Shown here in pieces: positions 8,709 through 18,346 of a DNA stretch of 64,000 nt (position 1 is its first letter; each line of letters opens with the position of its first letter). Under the pieces are notes generated by a model. The model searched no databases. It had not been told where the DNA came from and was given only the letters and a program-made list of their open reading frames with translations. Made by a program: the position numbers and the translations under genes. The DNA comes from Amycolatopsis nalaikhensis (GTDB taxonomy: Bacteria; Actinomycetota; Actinomycetes; Mycobacteriales; Pseudonocardiaceae): contig NZ_CP127173.1 in NCBI RefSeq assembly GCF_030264295.1, positions 4,037,501-4,101,500 of the forward strand, given 5' to 3'.

Positions 8709-10134
8709 TACTCCAGCTGTAGTTCGTGATCTTGCTGGAGGGGGCCGGTGAGATGGGTGCGGCCACCACGTGATCATGGTGTTTGTGAAGACAACTCAAG
8801 ATCATGTGGTGGCCGCGGCTGCCAGCGTAGACCCTGCGGGGTGGCAGTCGCTGCTGGGTGAGATGTTCGTGCGGGTGGGGCACCGGTTCGCGCGGGTGGA
8901 GTCGCGTCGCCGCGCGGGGCGGTTCGTGCAGGGGCTGCTGGCCGGGCTGGTTCGGGTGAACTGCTGGACCATCGCCGAGGCTGTCGGGGACACGACCCCG
9001 CATGGGATGCAGAACCTGCTCTCGCGCGCGAGCTGGGACGTGGACGGGGTTCGTGACGACCTGCGCGAGGTCGTGGTCGAGCAGCTGGGTGATCAGGATG
9101 CGATGCTGGTCATCGACGAGACCGGCGACCTGAAGAAGGGCACCGAGTCGGTCGGAGTCCAGCGGCAGTACACGGGCACGGCGGGCCGGATCGAGAACTC
9201 GCAGATGTCGGTGTTCCTGACGTATTCCACCCCGGCCGGGCATACGTTCATCGACCGTGCAGCTCTACCTGCCTGAAAGCTGGGCCGAGGACCCCCGGCG
9301 CCGGGACCGGGCCGGAGTGCCCGCCGGGACCCGGTTCACCACGAAATCCCGGCTCGCGTTGGCCATGATCACCCGGGCGCTGGACGCGGGCGTGCGGGTG
9401 GGGTGGGTGACCGGGGACGAGGCTTACGGCAAAGACGCTGCCGGCCTGCGTGATCCGCTCGAACAACGCGGACAGGCCTATGTGCTGGCCGTGGCCTGCG
9501 ACCATCGCATTCCCGGGCCCGGCAGGCAGAGCGTGCGAGCTGATGAGCGGGCGGCCGCGCTGCCGAAACGGGCCTGGCAGAAGCTCTCCGCCGGAGCGGG
9601 CGCGAAAGGCCGGCGCTACTACCTGTGGGCCCGCATCCGGCTGCACCCCGCGGGCACCACCGGTTATCACTGGATCCTGATGCGCCGCAACCGGCGCACC
9701 GGGGAGACTGCGTTCTACCGCTGTTACAGCCCCCGCCGCGTCTCGCTGGCCAAGCTCGCCCGCGTTGCCGGGCGTCGCTGGACGATCGAGGAAACCTTCC
9801 AGACCGGCAAAGAACTCACCGGCCTGGACGAGCACCAGGTCCGCACCTGGACCTCCTGGTATCGCTGGACCACGCTGGTCATGCTGGCCCACGCCTTCCT
9901 CGCCATCGCCGCCGCCCATGCCCGCCACACAAAACCGCATGAGGGCCTGATCCCGTTGACACGCAACGAGATCAGGCACCTCTACGCCCAGCTCATCCTC
10001 AAGCCAGCCCGCCGCGTCGCCGACATCCTGGCCTGGTCCACCTGGCGCCGACGACACCAACATCACGCCCGGCAAAGCCACTACCAGCGACGACACGAAA
10101 ACCCAGCACCCGATCACGAACTACAGCTGGAGTA
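8709..10134 (+). mobile_element. IS701-family insertion sequence
   Basis: A 1,426-bp element with terminal inverted repeats beginning TACTCCAGCTGTAGTTCG at the left (8709) and the matching complement ending at 10134; about 23 bases match. It is flanked by the 4-bp duplication TTAG (8705-8708 and 10135-10138), which fits the YTAR preference known for this family. The intact ends and duplication indicate a recent insertion. It carries one transposase gene, frameshifted in this sequence. A relic of a related element ends at 63975. Confidence 0.93.
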
Positions 10135-10138
10135 TTAG
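8776..10138 (+). pseudogene. IS701-family transposase, one-base frameshift
   Basis: The N-terminal part (168 aa) carries the first DDE aspartate in DAMLVIDETGDLKKGTESVG. The C-terminal part (about 290 aa) starts near 9257 and includes VTGDEAYG with the second acidic residue and WTIEETFQTGKELTGLD with the catalytic glutamate region. Joining GHTFIDR to ALYLPESWAED requires removal of one base at about 9260 (GCAGCTC in place of a 6-base form). The start is either GTG 8770 or ATG 8776. The stop codon TAG is formed by the target-site duplication, not by the element. The frameshift may be a sequencing error or may inactivate the element. Confidence 0.9.
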
Positions 10139-10446
10139 AACGGCAAAGCGTCCGAAATTTCTTTCCGGAAGGCACAGCACCTGGCTTCACCAGCACGAAC
10201 GTGGTGGCACCTTGAGGGGGCGCGTCGCCCCTGACGTGACCGAAGGCGCGCCTACAGCGGTGCCGGGCTACCCCGCTCGAGCCAATCCGAAGCCGGTCGA
10301 CGAGGCGGTGGTCAGTTCTGCGGACAAGGCCGCCACCGACGGATCCGTGCGTTCCCGGATCGCCGCGCCCTGAAGGGGGATCGCGTTGCCGGCCTCTGCG
10401 CACTGGGTGGCCACCCGTGGCGGTCGCAGAGCGCTCGGCTCGTCCG
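10139..10446. other. Intergenic, no gene seen
   Basis: Sequence between the right TTAG of the IS and the HhH-GPD gene. No reading frame with a family match, no RNA gene and no repeat were found. Confidence 0.5.
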
Positions 10447-11028
10447 CTAGTCAGCCTTGGCGGCGGCCTTGGTGGCCTTTCTGAACGCGCGGACCTCGGC
10501 GAGGGTCTCGCTGTTGGTGACGTCGGCTATGGACCGTCGGGAGCCGCGGTCGCCGTACGCGCCGGCGGCTTCGCGCCAGCCCTTCGGGGTGATGCCGCGC
10601 TGCTTGCCGAGCAGGGCCAGGAAGATCTTGGCCTTCTGCTCGCCGAACCCGGGCAGGGCCTTCAGGCGCTTGAGGACTTCGGTGCCGTCGGGTTTCGGGC
10701 GGCCGTCGAGCCAGATGCCTTCGGTGCGGCCGTCGTAGTTTTCGATGATGTGCTGGGCGAGTGCGTGGACGCGGCGGGCCATGGAGCCGCCGCAGCGGTG
10801 GATGGCGGGCGGCACGACGCACATTTCGACGAAGGTGTCGACGTCGGTGGCGGCGATCTTCGCGAGGGAGAAGCCGTCCATCCGGTCGGCGATCTTCCGT
10901 GGGCCCGCGAAGGCGTGGTCCATGGGATATTGCTGATCTAGAAGCATGCCCGTGAGCAGGGCGAAGGGGTCGTCGTTGAGCAGCTTGTCGGCGGCCGGGT
11001 CGCCGGTGAGGTGGAACTCGCGCAGCAT
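10447..11028 (-). CDS. HhH-GPD type base excision DNA repair protein
   Basis: A 193-aa protein. It opens with DDPFALLTGMLLDQQYPMDHAF, matching the start of the endonuclease III/HhH-GPD fold. The helix-hairpin-helix follows: LKALPGFGEQKAKIFLALLG (near residues 122-141). Length and architecture match the small actinobacterial HhH-GPD family (TIGR03252-like) that lacks an iron-sulfur cluster; no cysteine cluster is present. It probably acts as a DNA glycosylase-related repair enzyme in the cytoplasm. The lysine/alanine-rich C-terminus is typical. It stands alone and is divergent from the gene at 11383. Confidence 0.88.
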   Translation of the reverse strand: MLREFHLTGDPAADKLLNDDPFALLTGMLLDQQYPMDHAFAGPRKIADRMDGFSLAKIAATDVDTFVEMCVVPPAIHRCGGSMARRVHALAQHIIENYDGRTEGIWLDGRPKPDGTEVLKRLKALPGFGEQKAKIFLALLGKQRGITPKGWREAAGAYGDRGSRRSIADVTNSETLAEVRAFRKATKAAAKAD

Positions 11029-11382
11029 GTTCGCATCCTGACAGGAGACGTGGTCGCTTACGGGGGTCGGTGCCGCAACTGGCGTACCAGAGCGGCGGTA
11101 TCAGGTAATCACCGCATCGCGTTGATCGTCACCTAAGTGTGTGACTTCCAGAGTCTTGACTTCTGCTGGGCGAGGCATACGGCACAACTGCTACCTATAG
11201 TGACCATTAGGCTGCGCGGGGTGGTTCATGCGCTTCGTCTGCGCACAGAGCCGGTGCCCACTGGACAACGTGCCCCGACCGGGCGGCTGTCGGGGAGGTG
11301 CACCCGGCAGGATTGACGCTCAACTTCGAAGCCGAAGTGCAATTGAGGTGAAGTCGCTGGCCGCCCCGTCTAGTCTCCCGGA
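11029..11382. other. Divergent promoter region
   Basis: 354 bases between divergent genes, so promoters for both should lie here. A TGACTTC direct repeat occurs at 11142-11162. No gene or RNA was recognised. Confidence 0.4.
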
Positions 11383-12918
11383 ATGAGTAGTGGTGTACCC
11401 GACTCGGCGATCGTCGAGGTCCCGCAATGGCTCTGGAACAACGCGCCGGAGGCATTCTTCAAGGCAGCGATGCTCCACGCGCGCAGTACGGGAGCCGCCA
11501 GCAACGCCTGGCGCGTCCGCCCCTTCGAGAAGCACTTCCGAACGGCTCCCAGCCTGCTCGATGTGCACCACCTCGCGGGGCCCGGTGTCGCTCGGCAGCG
11601 CTTCGCCGACCTCGAAGCCTTCCCTGCGCCGAACCTCCGCGGCCCGGTCACCCAGCGTGAGCTGGATGAACTGAAAAAGCGCGCCGAACGGGCCTCGGCC
11701 ACCGGAGAGGTGGTTGACGCGTTCACGTTCTTCAGCCTGCAGACGTCTCTGGCGGGTCACCACGAGCTCCCGCAGATCGCCGAGAACATCTACGCCGAGC
11801 TCTTAGCGTTCAGGATGGAAGAGACATCAGCGGTCGCATTTCCCGACAGCAGTGTGCATGTGGTGAGGCGGCGCGCGGAACTGGTCCATCGGATCAAGCT
11901 GGCCAGTTTCCTGATCAGGATCGAACACGATCCGGCGTTGGCCGCCGGCAACCTCGGCCCCACCAAGGCGGCAGCGAATACCGGCAGCCTGGTTTTCTCG
12001 GCATCGGAAGAGCTGATCAACGGGGTGGTCTTCCTGGACCTCTACTTCGGTCCGCTCCTGGGTGCTCTGTCGCCGGCGGTCTGGGGGTTCCACACGGCGC
12101 ACGAGGTCGGCACCATGCTGTACAGCATCGGTAGCCCGTTGAGCGGTTCGAAGGGCGATGCCGCCGAGATGCTGCACCTCCTGCCGGGGAAATCCCCTTT
12201 GGTTGCCACGAGGTTTTCGAGTTTCCAGCCTCGCGCCGCGCGAGAGGCGCTCGACTGGTGGGCCGCCCGGCTCAACGCGTTGTTCGGCGTCCTCACGAAC
12301 CCGGCGGTCTTCAGCGATTCGAAACAACGGTACGTCCCGGTCAAGCACATCCAGGGCACCTCCACCGCCGAACAGCTATTCAAGCGGGTCACGTCGATCC
12401 TGTCGTCTCACCGGGACACGACTGCCCGCAACGTCATCTTCTTTTCTATTCTTGACACCCTGGAAAGGATGACCAGCCGCAACCTTGAGACCCACTGCGG
12501 CCTGCAGTTCGCGCGCGACACCCTGGATCGGCTGGAGCGCGATATCCCACTCGCGGCTGCGGAGATCCTCCTGCCAGCAGCGCGCCGAGCGGTCGCCGCG
12601 CTCGCGGAACTCCAAAACGGCTTCTTCCTGCTACAGCAGTCCGGCGCGACGGAGATCGACATCCTCGACAACGGTCAAGTTGTCGGTTCGTTGAAGCCGG
12701 AGCGGGCCGCGGCGGAGTACGTCAAGGTCCTCAGGAATGCGACCCATGGCTTCGGTAGCAACAAGAGCGGCCGGAACGGCATCACGAACACGTTGCTCGC
12801 GCATCACAACGGTGAAATTCCGCAGGATTTGCCGCTGCTCGGGTACTTGTACCTTCTCGATGTTCTCAGCCGGCCTGAGGTCGTTGAACGTTCGTTATAT
12901 CGCGGTGGAAGGGTCTGA
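11383..12918 (+). CDS. HEPN-like 511-aa protein next to the ATPase/nuclease operon
   Basis: A large soluble, mostly helical protein. Near the C-terminus (about residues 446-457) it reads YVKVLRNATHGF, an 'LRN.THG' motif seen in Apea/HEPN-type domains, followed by NTLLAHHNGEIPQDLPLLGY. The N-terminal 400 residues match nothing I know. It runs convergently into the PD-(D/E)XK gene with a 74-base gap. The context suggests a conflict-system effector or accessory protein. RNase activity is only inferred, and the spacing here is RNxxH rather than the classic RNxxxH. Confidence 0.7.
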   Translation: MSSGVPDSAIVEVPQWLWNNAPEAFFKAAMLHARSTGAASNAWRVRPFEKHFRTAPSLLDVHHLAGPGVARQRFADLEAFPAPNLRGPVTQRELDELKKRAERASATGEVVDAFTFFSLQTSLAGHHELPQIAENIYAELLAFRMEETSAVAFPDSSVHVVRRRAELVHRIKLASFLIRIEHDPALAAGNLGPTKAAANTGSLVFSASEELINGVVFLDLYFGPLLGALSPAVWGFHTAHEVGTMLYSIGSPLSGSKGDAAEMLHLLPGKSPLVATRFSSFQPRAAREALDWWAARLNALFGVLTNPAVFSDSKQRYVPVKHIQGTSTAEQLFKRVTSILSSHRDTTARNVIFFSILDTLERMTSRNLETHCGLQFARDTLDRLERDIPLAAAEILLPAARRAVAALAELQNGFFLLQQSGATEIDILDNGQVVGSLKPERAAAEYVKVLRNATHGFGSNKSGRNGITNTLLAHHNGEIPQDLPLLGYLYLLDVLSRPEVVERSLYRGGRV

Positions 12919-12992
12919 GAAGTCACCAGGTAAGCGGTCGCCCAGCTCTGTCGGTCGCGGATCGCCTCGTCGAGGTATCTGTCGGGGCTGGG

Positions 12993-15158
12993 TCAGAGGA
13001 CGAGGGACGGCTTGGTTCGTCCGCCGGGAATTTCTAGCATCACGATGTGCCGCTCGTCTTCGCTGCCCGGTATCTCGAGTGTCGTGTGGCTAACGTATTC
13101 GCGCAGGTGCTGTGTCGGGCCTTTGTCGCGTGGTGGAGCCAACCTGAGCACGACCAAGAACCCGATCCGGACTCCGGTCGCCTGGTAGGTGACGGTCTGT
13201 TTGATATACGTGCTCTTCTGCGCGACAGGCACCATCGTCGAGTCGGCCTTCAGCTCCAAGTACAGCTGGAAGCCGGGAAAGGAGATCTGGATGTCCACGC
13301 GGCCCGCTCCGACCTCTTGGACTTCGACGTTCGTGATGCCGCTCAGCTGCCCGCCGGACAGCCAGTCGTACAGGTCCTTGTGCAGGTCGTGTTCGTCGGC
13401 GTCGGCCTTGAAGAGGTACTCCTCCGAGGACTCCTGCGTGTTCATCCGGCGGGAGACGAACCGGATGAGCTGGTCGAGCACCGTCCGCACACCGTGGGCG
13501 ACCTCGCCCTTGAAGTCGGCGCACGGCGCGAGAGCGTTGAGCATGGCTTTGCGGACGTCGGTGATCACGAGCTCCTGATCGAGCGCGTGCGCCTCCCGCA
13601 GGTCGGCGATCTCGGTGTTCAGGCTCCGCAGTACGTCGGCGTCAAGCCCGCTGAGCGCTTCAGCGGCGCCGTACCGCCCGAAGAGTTCCGCGAGCAGGGG
13701 CGGCATCGACGCCGCTGCCTGCTCTGGGCCTTTTCCCGGCGGCTCCTGCGCGGCCGCGAGACTGTCACGAGCTGCGGCCTCGAGCGCGAGAGCGGTTTCG
13801 AGCTGGAGTCTGTGCTCCTCGGTGTCCTCGGTGCGGACGCGCTCTCGGAGGGCATCGATGTGATCGAGGAGGTGCCGCATGAGGCCGGCGCGAGCAGCGA
13901 AGCCACTTGCGATCGCGGGGCGGACGACGTCGCGGACGACCTCGATGCCGTCCTCGTAGTCGGTGAGGTCGTAGGCGTGGGAGGCCGAGTAGAGCTGAAG
14001 CAGGTCGTCCAGGATGACCGCGGCGTCGTAGAGGCTGTCGCGATCGAGTTTGGCGCGGAGCCACGCGAGGTCGGTCATGAGGCGTTCCCAACCGGCGAAG
14101 ACCAGCTGCTTGCGATCACCGCTCCAGTGGTTCAGCCCGTGCCCGGCCACAGCGAACCGTCGCACGTCGTCAGCCAGGGTCTCGATCTCCGGTAGGTCGA
14201 GGTCCCATTCTGCTGCGGACCGAGCTGCTGCTCCGTGTCCGACCTGATCGTCGATGAACGACCGAAGCAACCGCAGCGCGCTGTCAAGCACCGTGACGTC
14301 GCCCCGCTCGTCGTGTGTTCTCGCGAAGCTCAGCGCCTCGATCGCCGCGCCGAAATGCGTGCTCGCTTCGGCCGCTGTCGACGACCGAAAACCTCGGACC
14401 AGTTCGACGTTCGCGCTGGTCCAGGAGACGTCCGAGGCGATCTCCGCACCGTACTCACGGTTGCGGGCAAGCGTCACGTCGTCCGGTGCACTGGGCGACC
14501 CGGGTGATTTGACCCCGGAGAGCACGTCGATGACCTCGATGATCCGGTCGTCGACGTTCCAGTGGTCGTGTGCCGCGCCGATCGACCGGAGCACTGCCTG
14601 GGCATAGCGGCGCGGTTGCGGAGCGGTGACGTCCTCGAGCACCCCGAGCAGCTTGTATTCCGACGCGCGCCCCGAGATCGACAGACGGACGTACGTTTCC
14701 AGGGCATCCGCGTGCCGGGAAACCTGCGCGGCGGTGGGAACGGCTTGACCGGTCGCGGGTTCGGGAGGATGGGCGAGCGCCAGGCACCGGGTGGCAAGAT
14801 CAGTGGCGCCGAAGGCCAGGAGCCGCTGATTGGCGCAGAACTCGTCGAGGCCTTGTGCGAACTGCAGCGGGTCTTCCGTCGCCGTCACGGCTTGCACGAG
14901 AGCCGAAACCGCTGCTTGGACCTCCGCGGACCCTGGAGCCGAGTTCGCGATGTCGCGGCTCACCATGGCCAACACTGGCGTCAGCAACTGGCTGTCGACG
15001 AGTCGTGGTGCGACGGCCTCGATGGCGAGCCAGCCTCCAAGCTCCTGGAGAAGGTTCGCCGGTGGTTCTGTATCGGTCAGAGAGCCGATCAACCGCGCTT
15101 CGATCGACTCCGCGTCGGGATTCGCGGTCACCTGCTCCTCCTTCCGGAACCCGAACAT
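12993..15158 (-). CDS. 721-aa effector with C-terminal PD-(D/E)XK nuclease-like domain
   Basis: Residues 1-560 are helical and of unknown family. The last 160 residues carry VDIQISFPGF then QLYLELKADST (D622, E635, K637), the D-(x)n-ExK core of the PD-(D/E)XK superfamily, followed by YIKQTVTYQ and a GFLVVLRLAPP strand as in that fold. It is the last gene of a three-gene operon, 46 bases after the ATPase stop. By position it is the probable effector of an ABC-three-component type system: ATPase for sensing or DNA translocation, nuclease for killing or cleavage. Metal-dependent DNase activity is an inference. Confidence 0.75.
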   Translation of the reverse strand: MFGFRKEEQVTANPDAESIEARLIGSLTDTEPPANLLQELGGWLAIEAVAPRLVDSQLLTPVLAMVSRDIANSAPGSAEVQAAVSALVQAVTATEDPLQFAQGLDEFCANQRLLAFGATDLATRCLALAHPPEPATGQAVPTAAQVSRHADALETYVRLSISGRASEYKLLGVLEDVTAPQPRRYAQAVLRSIGAAHDHWNVDDRIIEVIDVLSGVKSPGSPSAPDDVTLARNREYGAEIASDVSWTSANVELVRGFRSSTAAEASTHFGAAIEALSFARTHDERGDVTVLDSALRLLRSFIDDQVGHGAAARSAAEWDLDLPEIETLADDVRRFAVAGHGLNHWSGDRKQLVFAGWERLMTDLAWLRAKLDRDSLYDAAVILDDLLQLYSASHAYDLTDYEDGIEVVRDVVRPAIASGFAARAGLMRHLLDHIDALRERVRTEDTEEHRLQLETALALEAAARDSLAAAQEPPGKGPEQAAASMPPLLAELFGRYGAAEALSGLDADVLRSLNTEIADLREAHALDQELVITDVRKAMLNALAPCADFKGEVAHGVRTVLDQLIRFVSRRMNTQESSEEYLFKADADEHDLHKDLYDWLSGGQLSGITNVEVQEVGAGRVDIQISFPGFQLYLELKADSTMVPVAQKSTYIKQTVTYQATGVRIGFLVVLRLAPPRDKGPTQHLREYVSHTTLEIPGSEDERHIVMLEIPGGRTKPSLVL

Positions 15159-15204
15159 GGCCTGCCTGCCGGCGCCAGGCCGGACAGCATCTCGCAGTCT
15201 GGCG

Positions 15205-17263
15205 TCACCAGACGAAGTTGTCGCCTGTCGCCACCAGCGTGTTGCCCGGCGGCAGCAGAGCGGTCAGCATCGGACCGTGGGTCGTGGCGACGATCACCTG
15301 CATGCTGGTGTCTTCGGCGACCGCCGCCATCGCCGCCAGCATGGTTTCCAGGTCACCTGCGGGGATCTCCTCGGCCGCGGGCGAGTCGATGAAAAGCAGC
15401 CCGGGGTGGCGGCCGACGCCGGCCTTGTGACCGTGGGAGATCAGTGCGATTGCCGTGGCCAGCTTGATCCGGAGCTTCTCGCCGTTGGTCAGCACCCCGT
15501 ACCCGCTGCGGGCGCCGCCTTTGTGGACGTCCATGTTCGCGTTCCCCTTGAGGGACACGCTGGTGATGTTGTCCGCGCCGAATTTGCGGGCGAGCTGCAG
15601 TGATCTCTCGGGAGACCTCGGCCAGCAGAGGATCTTGGTCGCCCTTCAGCCAACGCGCCGTGATGGCATCCGCGGCTTCCAGGACAAGAAGCTTTTCGGG
15701 GTCCTCAGGGCGCGGTGAAGGGATCGAGTGCCGGGCCTGCCGGTGGCTTTCGAGGGCGCCTTCGGCTCGCGCGAGCTCGATCTCGGCCTGGAGCCGCTCA
15801 CGAGCCTGCGCGAAAGTTTTCCGGCTGTTCTGGACCGCGGCCTCGGCGGCGAGCCGGTCTCGGTCGGCGGTGGCGACTGCTTCCTCAAGCCGTGCAACTG
15901 CCGCATCGGCTTCGTCCGCGGCTTGACGCAGAGCATCGAGGACATCGACGGCCGGTTCGTTGCCGACACCGCCGGCTTCGTCTCGTTCCGAGAGAGCCGC
16001 TGTCGCACTGACCAGATCACCGCGCGTGTCTTCGGACAGTTCGGAGGCGACCACGACGTTGCCGGTGTACGCGTCCAGATCCAGCTGAGAGGCGCACAGC
16101 GAGCACGCGTGATCGTGTCCTTCGGCGTCGCGCCGCTCCTGCGTCACCGAGGCCGAACATCGAGGGCACACAGTCGGGGTCATCGCGTTGAAGAAGCGTC
16201 GCGCGAGCGCGTCTTCGACGGTGGTGTTGCGCCGCAGCTGCTCGGTGCGGAGCTGGTCGTGGACGTGGGCCGCAGCTGATCGCGCGGTCAGCAGCTGGAA
16301 AGTCAGCTCCTGCGTGGCCTGCGCCTGATCGTTCGCCGCAGCCGCCAGCGCGTAGACGGTGTCCACGTCCGGCGCGGCGTCGCCGAACGAAGCGACGAGC
16401 TCCCGAGCCTCGGCCACTCGTGCTTCGGCGGCTTCGACCGAGGTGTCCGCGACCTGGAGGAGAACATCAGACCTGCCTGCGTTCCGTTTGCGCTCGAACT
16501 GTGCGGCCTTCAGTGCAGTAGCGGCCTGCGCCCGCGCCGGTGCCCACGAGGTGCCGACGAACATCTGCAGCATGCGCGTCCCGAGGACGCTCTCGTTGCC
16601 GACGACCGGGTCGAGACGGTCGGCGTGGACCGCCAACGCGGACGCGTAAGCGGGCCACGCGTGCGAGATCTCCTGCTCGTTGGCCCACATCGCGATGGGC
16701 TCCAGGCGTAGCCGTTCGAGCATCAACGTGCCCATGGCGGATTCGAACTCAGTCTCGTTGGCGAAAGCCGCCAGGGTGGTGTTGCGACCGTTCGATACCT
16801 GGCGCACCGTCCCGGCGGGGACGCCGCCGGTGGTCTGGAAGGAGACGACGATCGGAAGGTCGTCGATCCGGAACTCCACTTCGGCGGAACGAATCCAGGA
16901 CCGGACGTCGGGCTGTAGGGGACAACGGCCGGTGAGCGCCCAGGAGATGAAGTGGAGCACCGACGACTTGCCCCTGAGGTTCCGCTCGCTCCCGACGCCG
17001 TTGATCCCGTCCGACGGTGACCAGGTCAAGTCAAAGGGAACGGGGGTACTGGCCAAGTCATCGGCGACTTCGTCGTCTCGATCGCCCCGCAGGAGTTTTG
17101 TCCCCGACACCTGGATCCGGCGGACCCTGAGCCGGACCGGAACGCCGGTGGTGGCGCCGCTTGCGATCCCGGCATCGGCCAGGATCTGATCGACTCGCTC
17201 GCCGGCGATCACGATGTCTTTCGCGGCTAAGTCGGCGTGAATTGCTTCTCCGAGGGCGCTCAT
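15205..17263 (-). CDS. Zinc-hook SMC/Rad50-like ATPase, frameshift near 15600
   Basis: About 686 aa after correcting one shift. Order: Walker A region at about residue 97 (ERNLRGKSSVLHFI, a degenerate GKS P-loop); long coiled coil; zinc hook with two pairs of cysteines (CPRC ... CSLC) near 370-400; second coiled coil; then TNGEKLRIKLATAIAL as ABC signature, PGLLFIDSPAAEE as Walker B, and VIVATTHGP as H-loop. The coding frame changes between LLAEVSREI and LARKFGADNITSV at about 15600, explained by one extra base. Its ATG overlaps the stop of the upstream gene as ATGA. The GKSS loop preceded by a basic NLR rather than GxNGxG resembles ATPases of ABC-3C conflict systems. If the frameshift is real, the system is dead. 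Confidence 0.78.
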
Positions 17264-17901
17264 TCTTCACTCCCGCCGTTGTCAGGGCCGACTCCGGTTC
17301 GGAGTGTCCTCAGCCTCGCGGCGACCCCGTCGGCGATAGGGGCGATGATCGTGCCGAGCTTCGTCCGCGCGTATTCGGCCTGCCGGTACTGGCGTTGCTT
17401 GAGCACGCTGCCGGAGTCGGTCCCGGCGGCCAGTGCGACGAGTTTCACCTGCTCGGTGTACCAAGACAAATGCGGCTCGTGGGCGAGGTCGTTCACGGCG
17501 GTCTGGCCCTTCGTGGTGAGGAAGAACTGGCTCCTGGCCGTCTTGACGACCCCGCCCAATCGGCTCACCAGGGCGAGTCCGTAGGCGTCGAGGACGGCGA
17601 ACGCGTCGTCGATGGCTTCGTACGCTCCGAAGTGCCAGCGGGGCATCGGGTACCACCGCAGATCCGGCTCTGGAGATTTGAGCAGGTGGTCTGCGGTGTC
17701 CAGGTAGCTGGTCGCCAGCTCGCCGGCTTCGACTTTGGTCACGAGTTCGCCCGCGAGGTAGTCGGGATTCCGGAGCCAGAAGTCGAGGGCTTGGAGGCGC
17801 ATTTCACTCCGGACGACCTTTACGGCACCGGCCGGGTCCCCGGGCGCGACGGCCTCCCCGCACGATCCGAGGATCACCAAGAGCCGTATCGCGTGCTGCA
17901 T
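17260..17901 (-). CDS. Winged-helix-like middle component of the ATPase/nuclease operon
   Basis: About 213 aa from the ATG at 17901 (MQHAIRLLVILG); the frame stays open upstream to 18117, so a TTG or GTG start further up is possible. Features: LQALDFWLRNPDYLAGEL, then VLDAYGLALVSRLGGVVKTA and QFFLTTKGQTAV, which together read like a winged helix-turn-helix with a 'FFLT.KG' wing. Small wHTH-like proteins with a 'LDFWlRnPdyLA' segment are typical 'middle components' of ABC-3C systems. First gene of the operon, coupled to the ATPase by a 4-base overlap. Exact family not certain. Confidence 0.65.
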   Translation of the reverse strand: MQHAIRLLVILGSCGEAVAPGDPAGAVKVVRSEMRLQALDFWLRNPDYLAGELVTKVEAGELATSYLDTADHLLKSPEPDLRWYPMPRWHFGAYEAIDDAFAVLDAYGLALVSRLGGVVKTARSQFFLTTKGQTAVNDLAHEPHLSWYTEQVKLVALAAGTDSGSVLKQRQYRQAEYARTKLGTIIAPIADGVAARLRTLRTGVGPDNGGSEE

Positions 17902-18203
17902 GCGCGTCGCCTGAGGGCGACCCTCGCCCGATCCGTCCAAGCCAGGCTCCGACAAAGCGACCTCCCCGAGAGTGTGCCCGCCTACGTTCCAGGGTGCTCG
18001 GCTTGCTGCGACCCTGCCTGACTGAAGATCGTCGGGTAGGTCGCCGCGGTTACATGTGGTGCTCGTTCGAGACTGACGCGACGGAGGCAGTGCCGGGGTT
18101 CGACGTTCAGGCTGCACCGATCGATCGGGACGAGCGTTTCGTCGCGCACGTGATCGAACATGCTGACTCGGATCGATCTGCGAATGCTAGGATTTCGGAG
18201 TTA

Positions 18204-18276
18204 GCCCTCGTAGCTCAGGGGATAGAGCACGGCTCTCCTAAAGCCGGTGTCGCAGGTTCGATTCCTGCCGGGGGCA
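18204..18276 (+). tRNA. tRNA-Arg (anticodon CCU)
   Basis: A 73-nt cloverleaf. The acceptor GCCCTCG pairs with CGGGGGC (one T-G pair). The D arm reads GCTCAGGGGATAGAGC. The anticodon arm CGGCT-CTCCTAA-AGCCG gives anticodon CCT, and the T arm reads GCAGG-TTCGATT-CCTGC, with discriminator A. All stems are intact, so this copy should be functional. It lies between the ATPase operon and the integrase, inside the island. Its first 38 bases recur inverted at 20307-20344. Confidence 0.95.
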
Positions 18277-18346
18277 CTCTGACCAGGCAAAATGCCGAGG
18301 ACCCGGCCTTCTGAAGCTGATCGGTGGCTTCATGATTGAGCGTACG

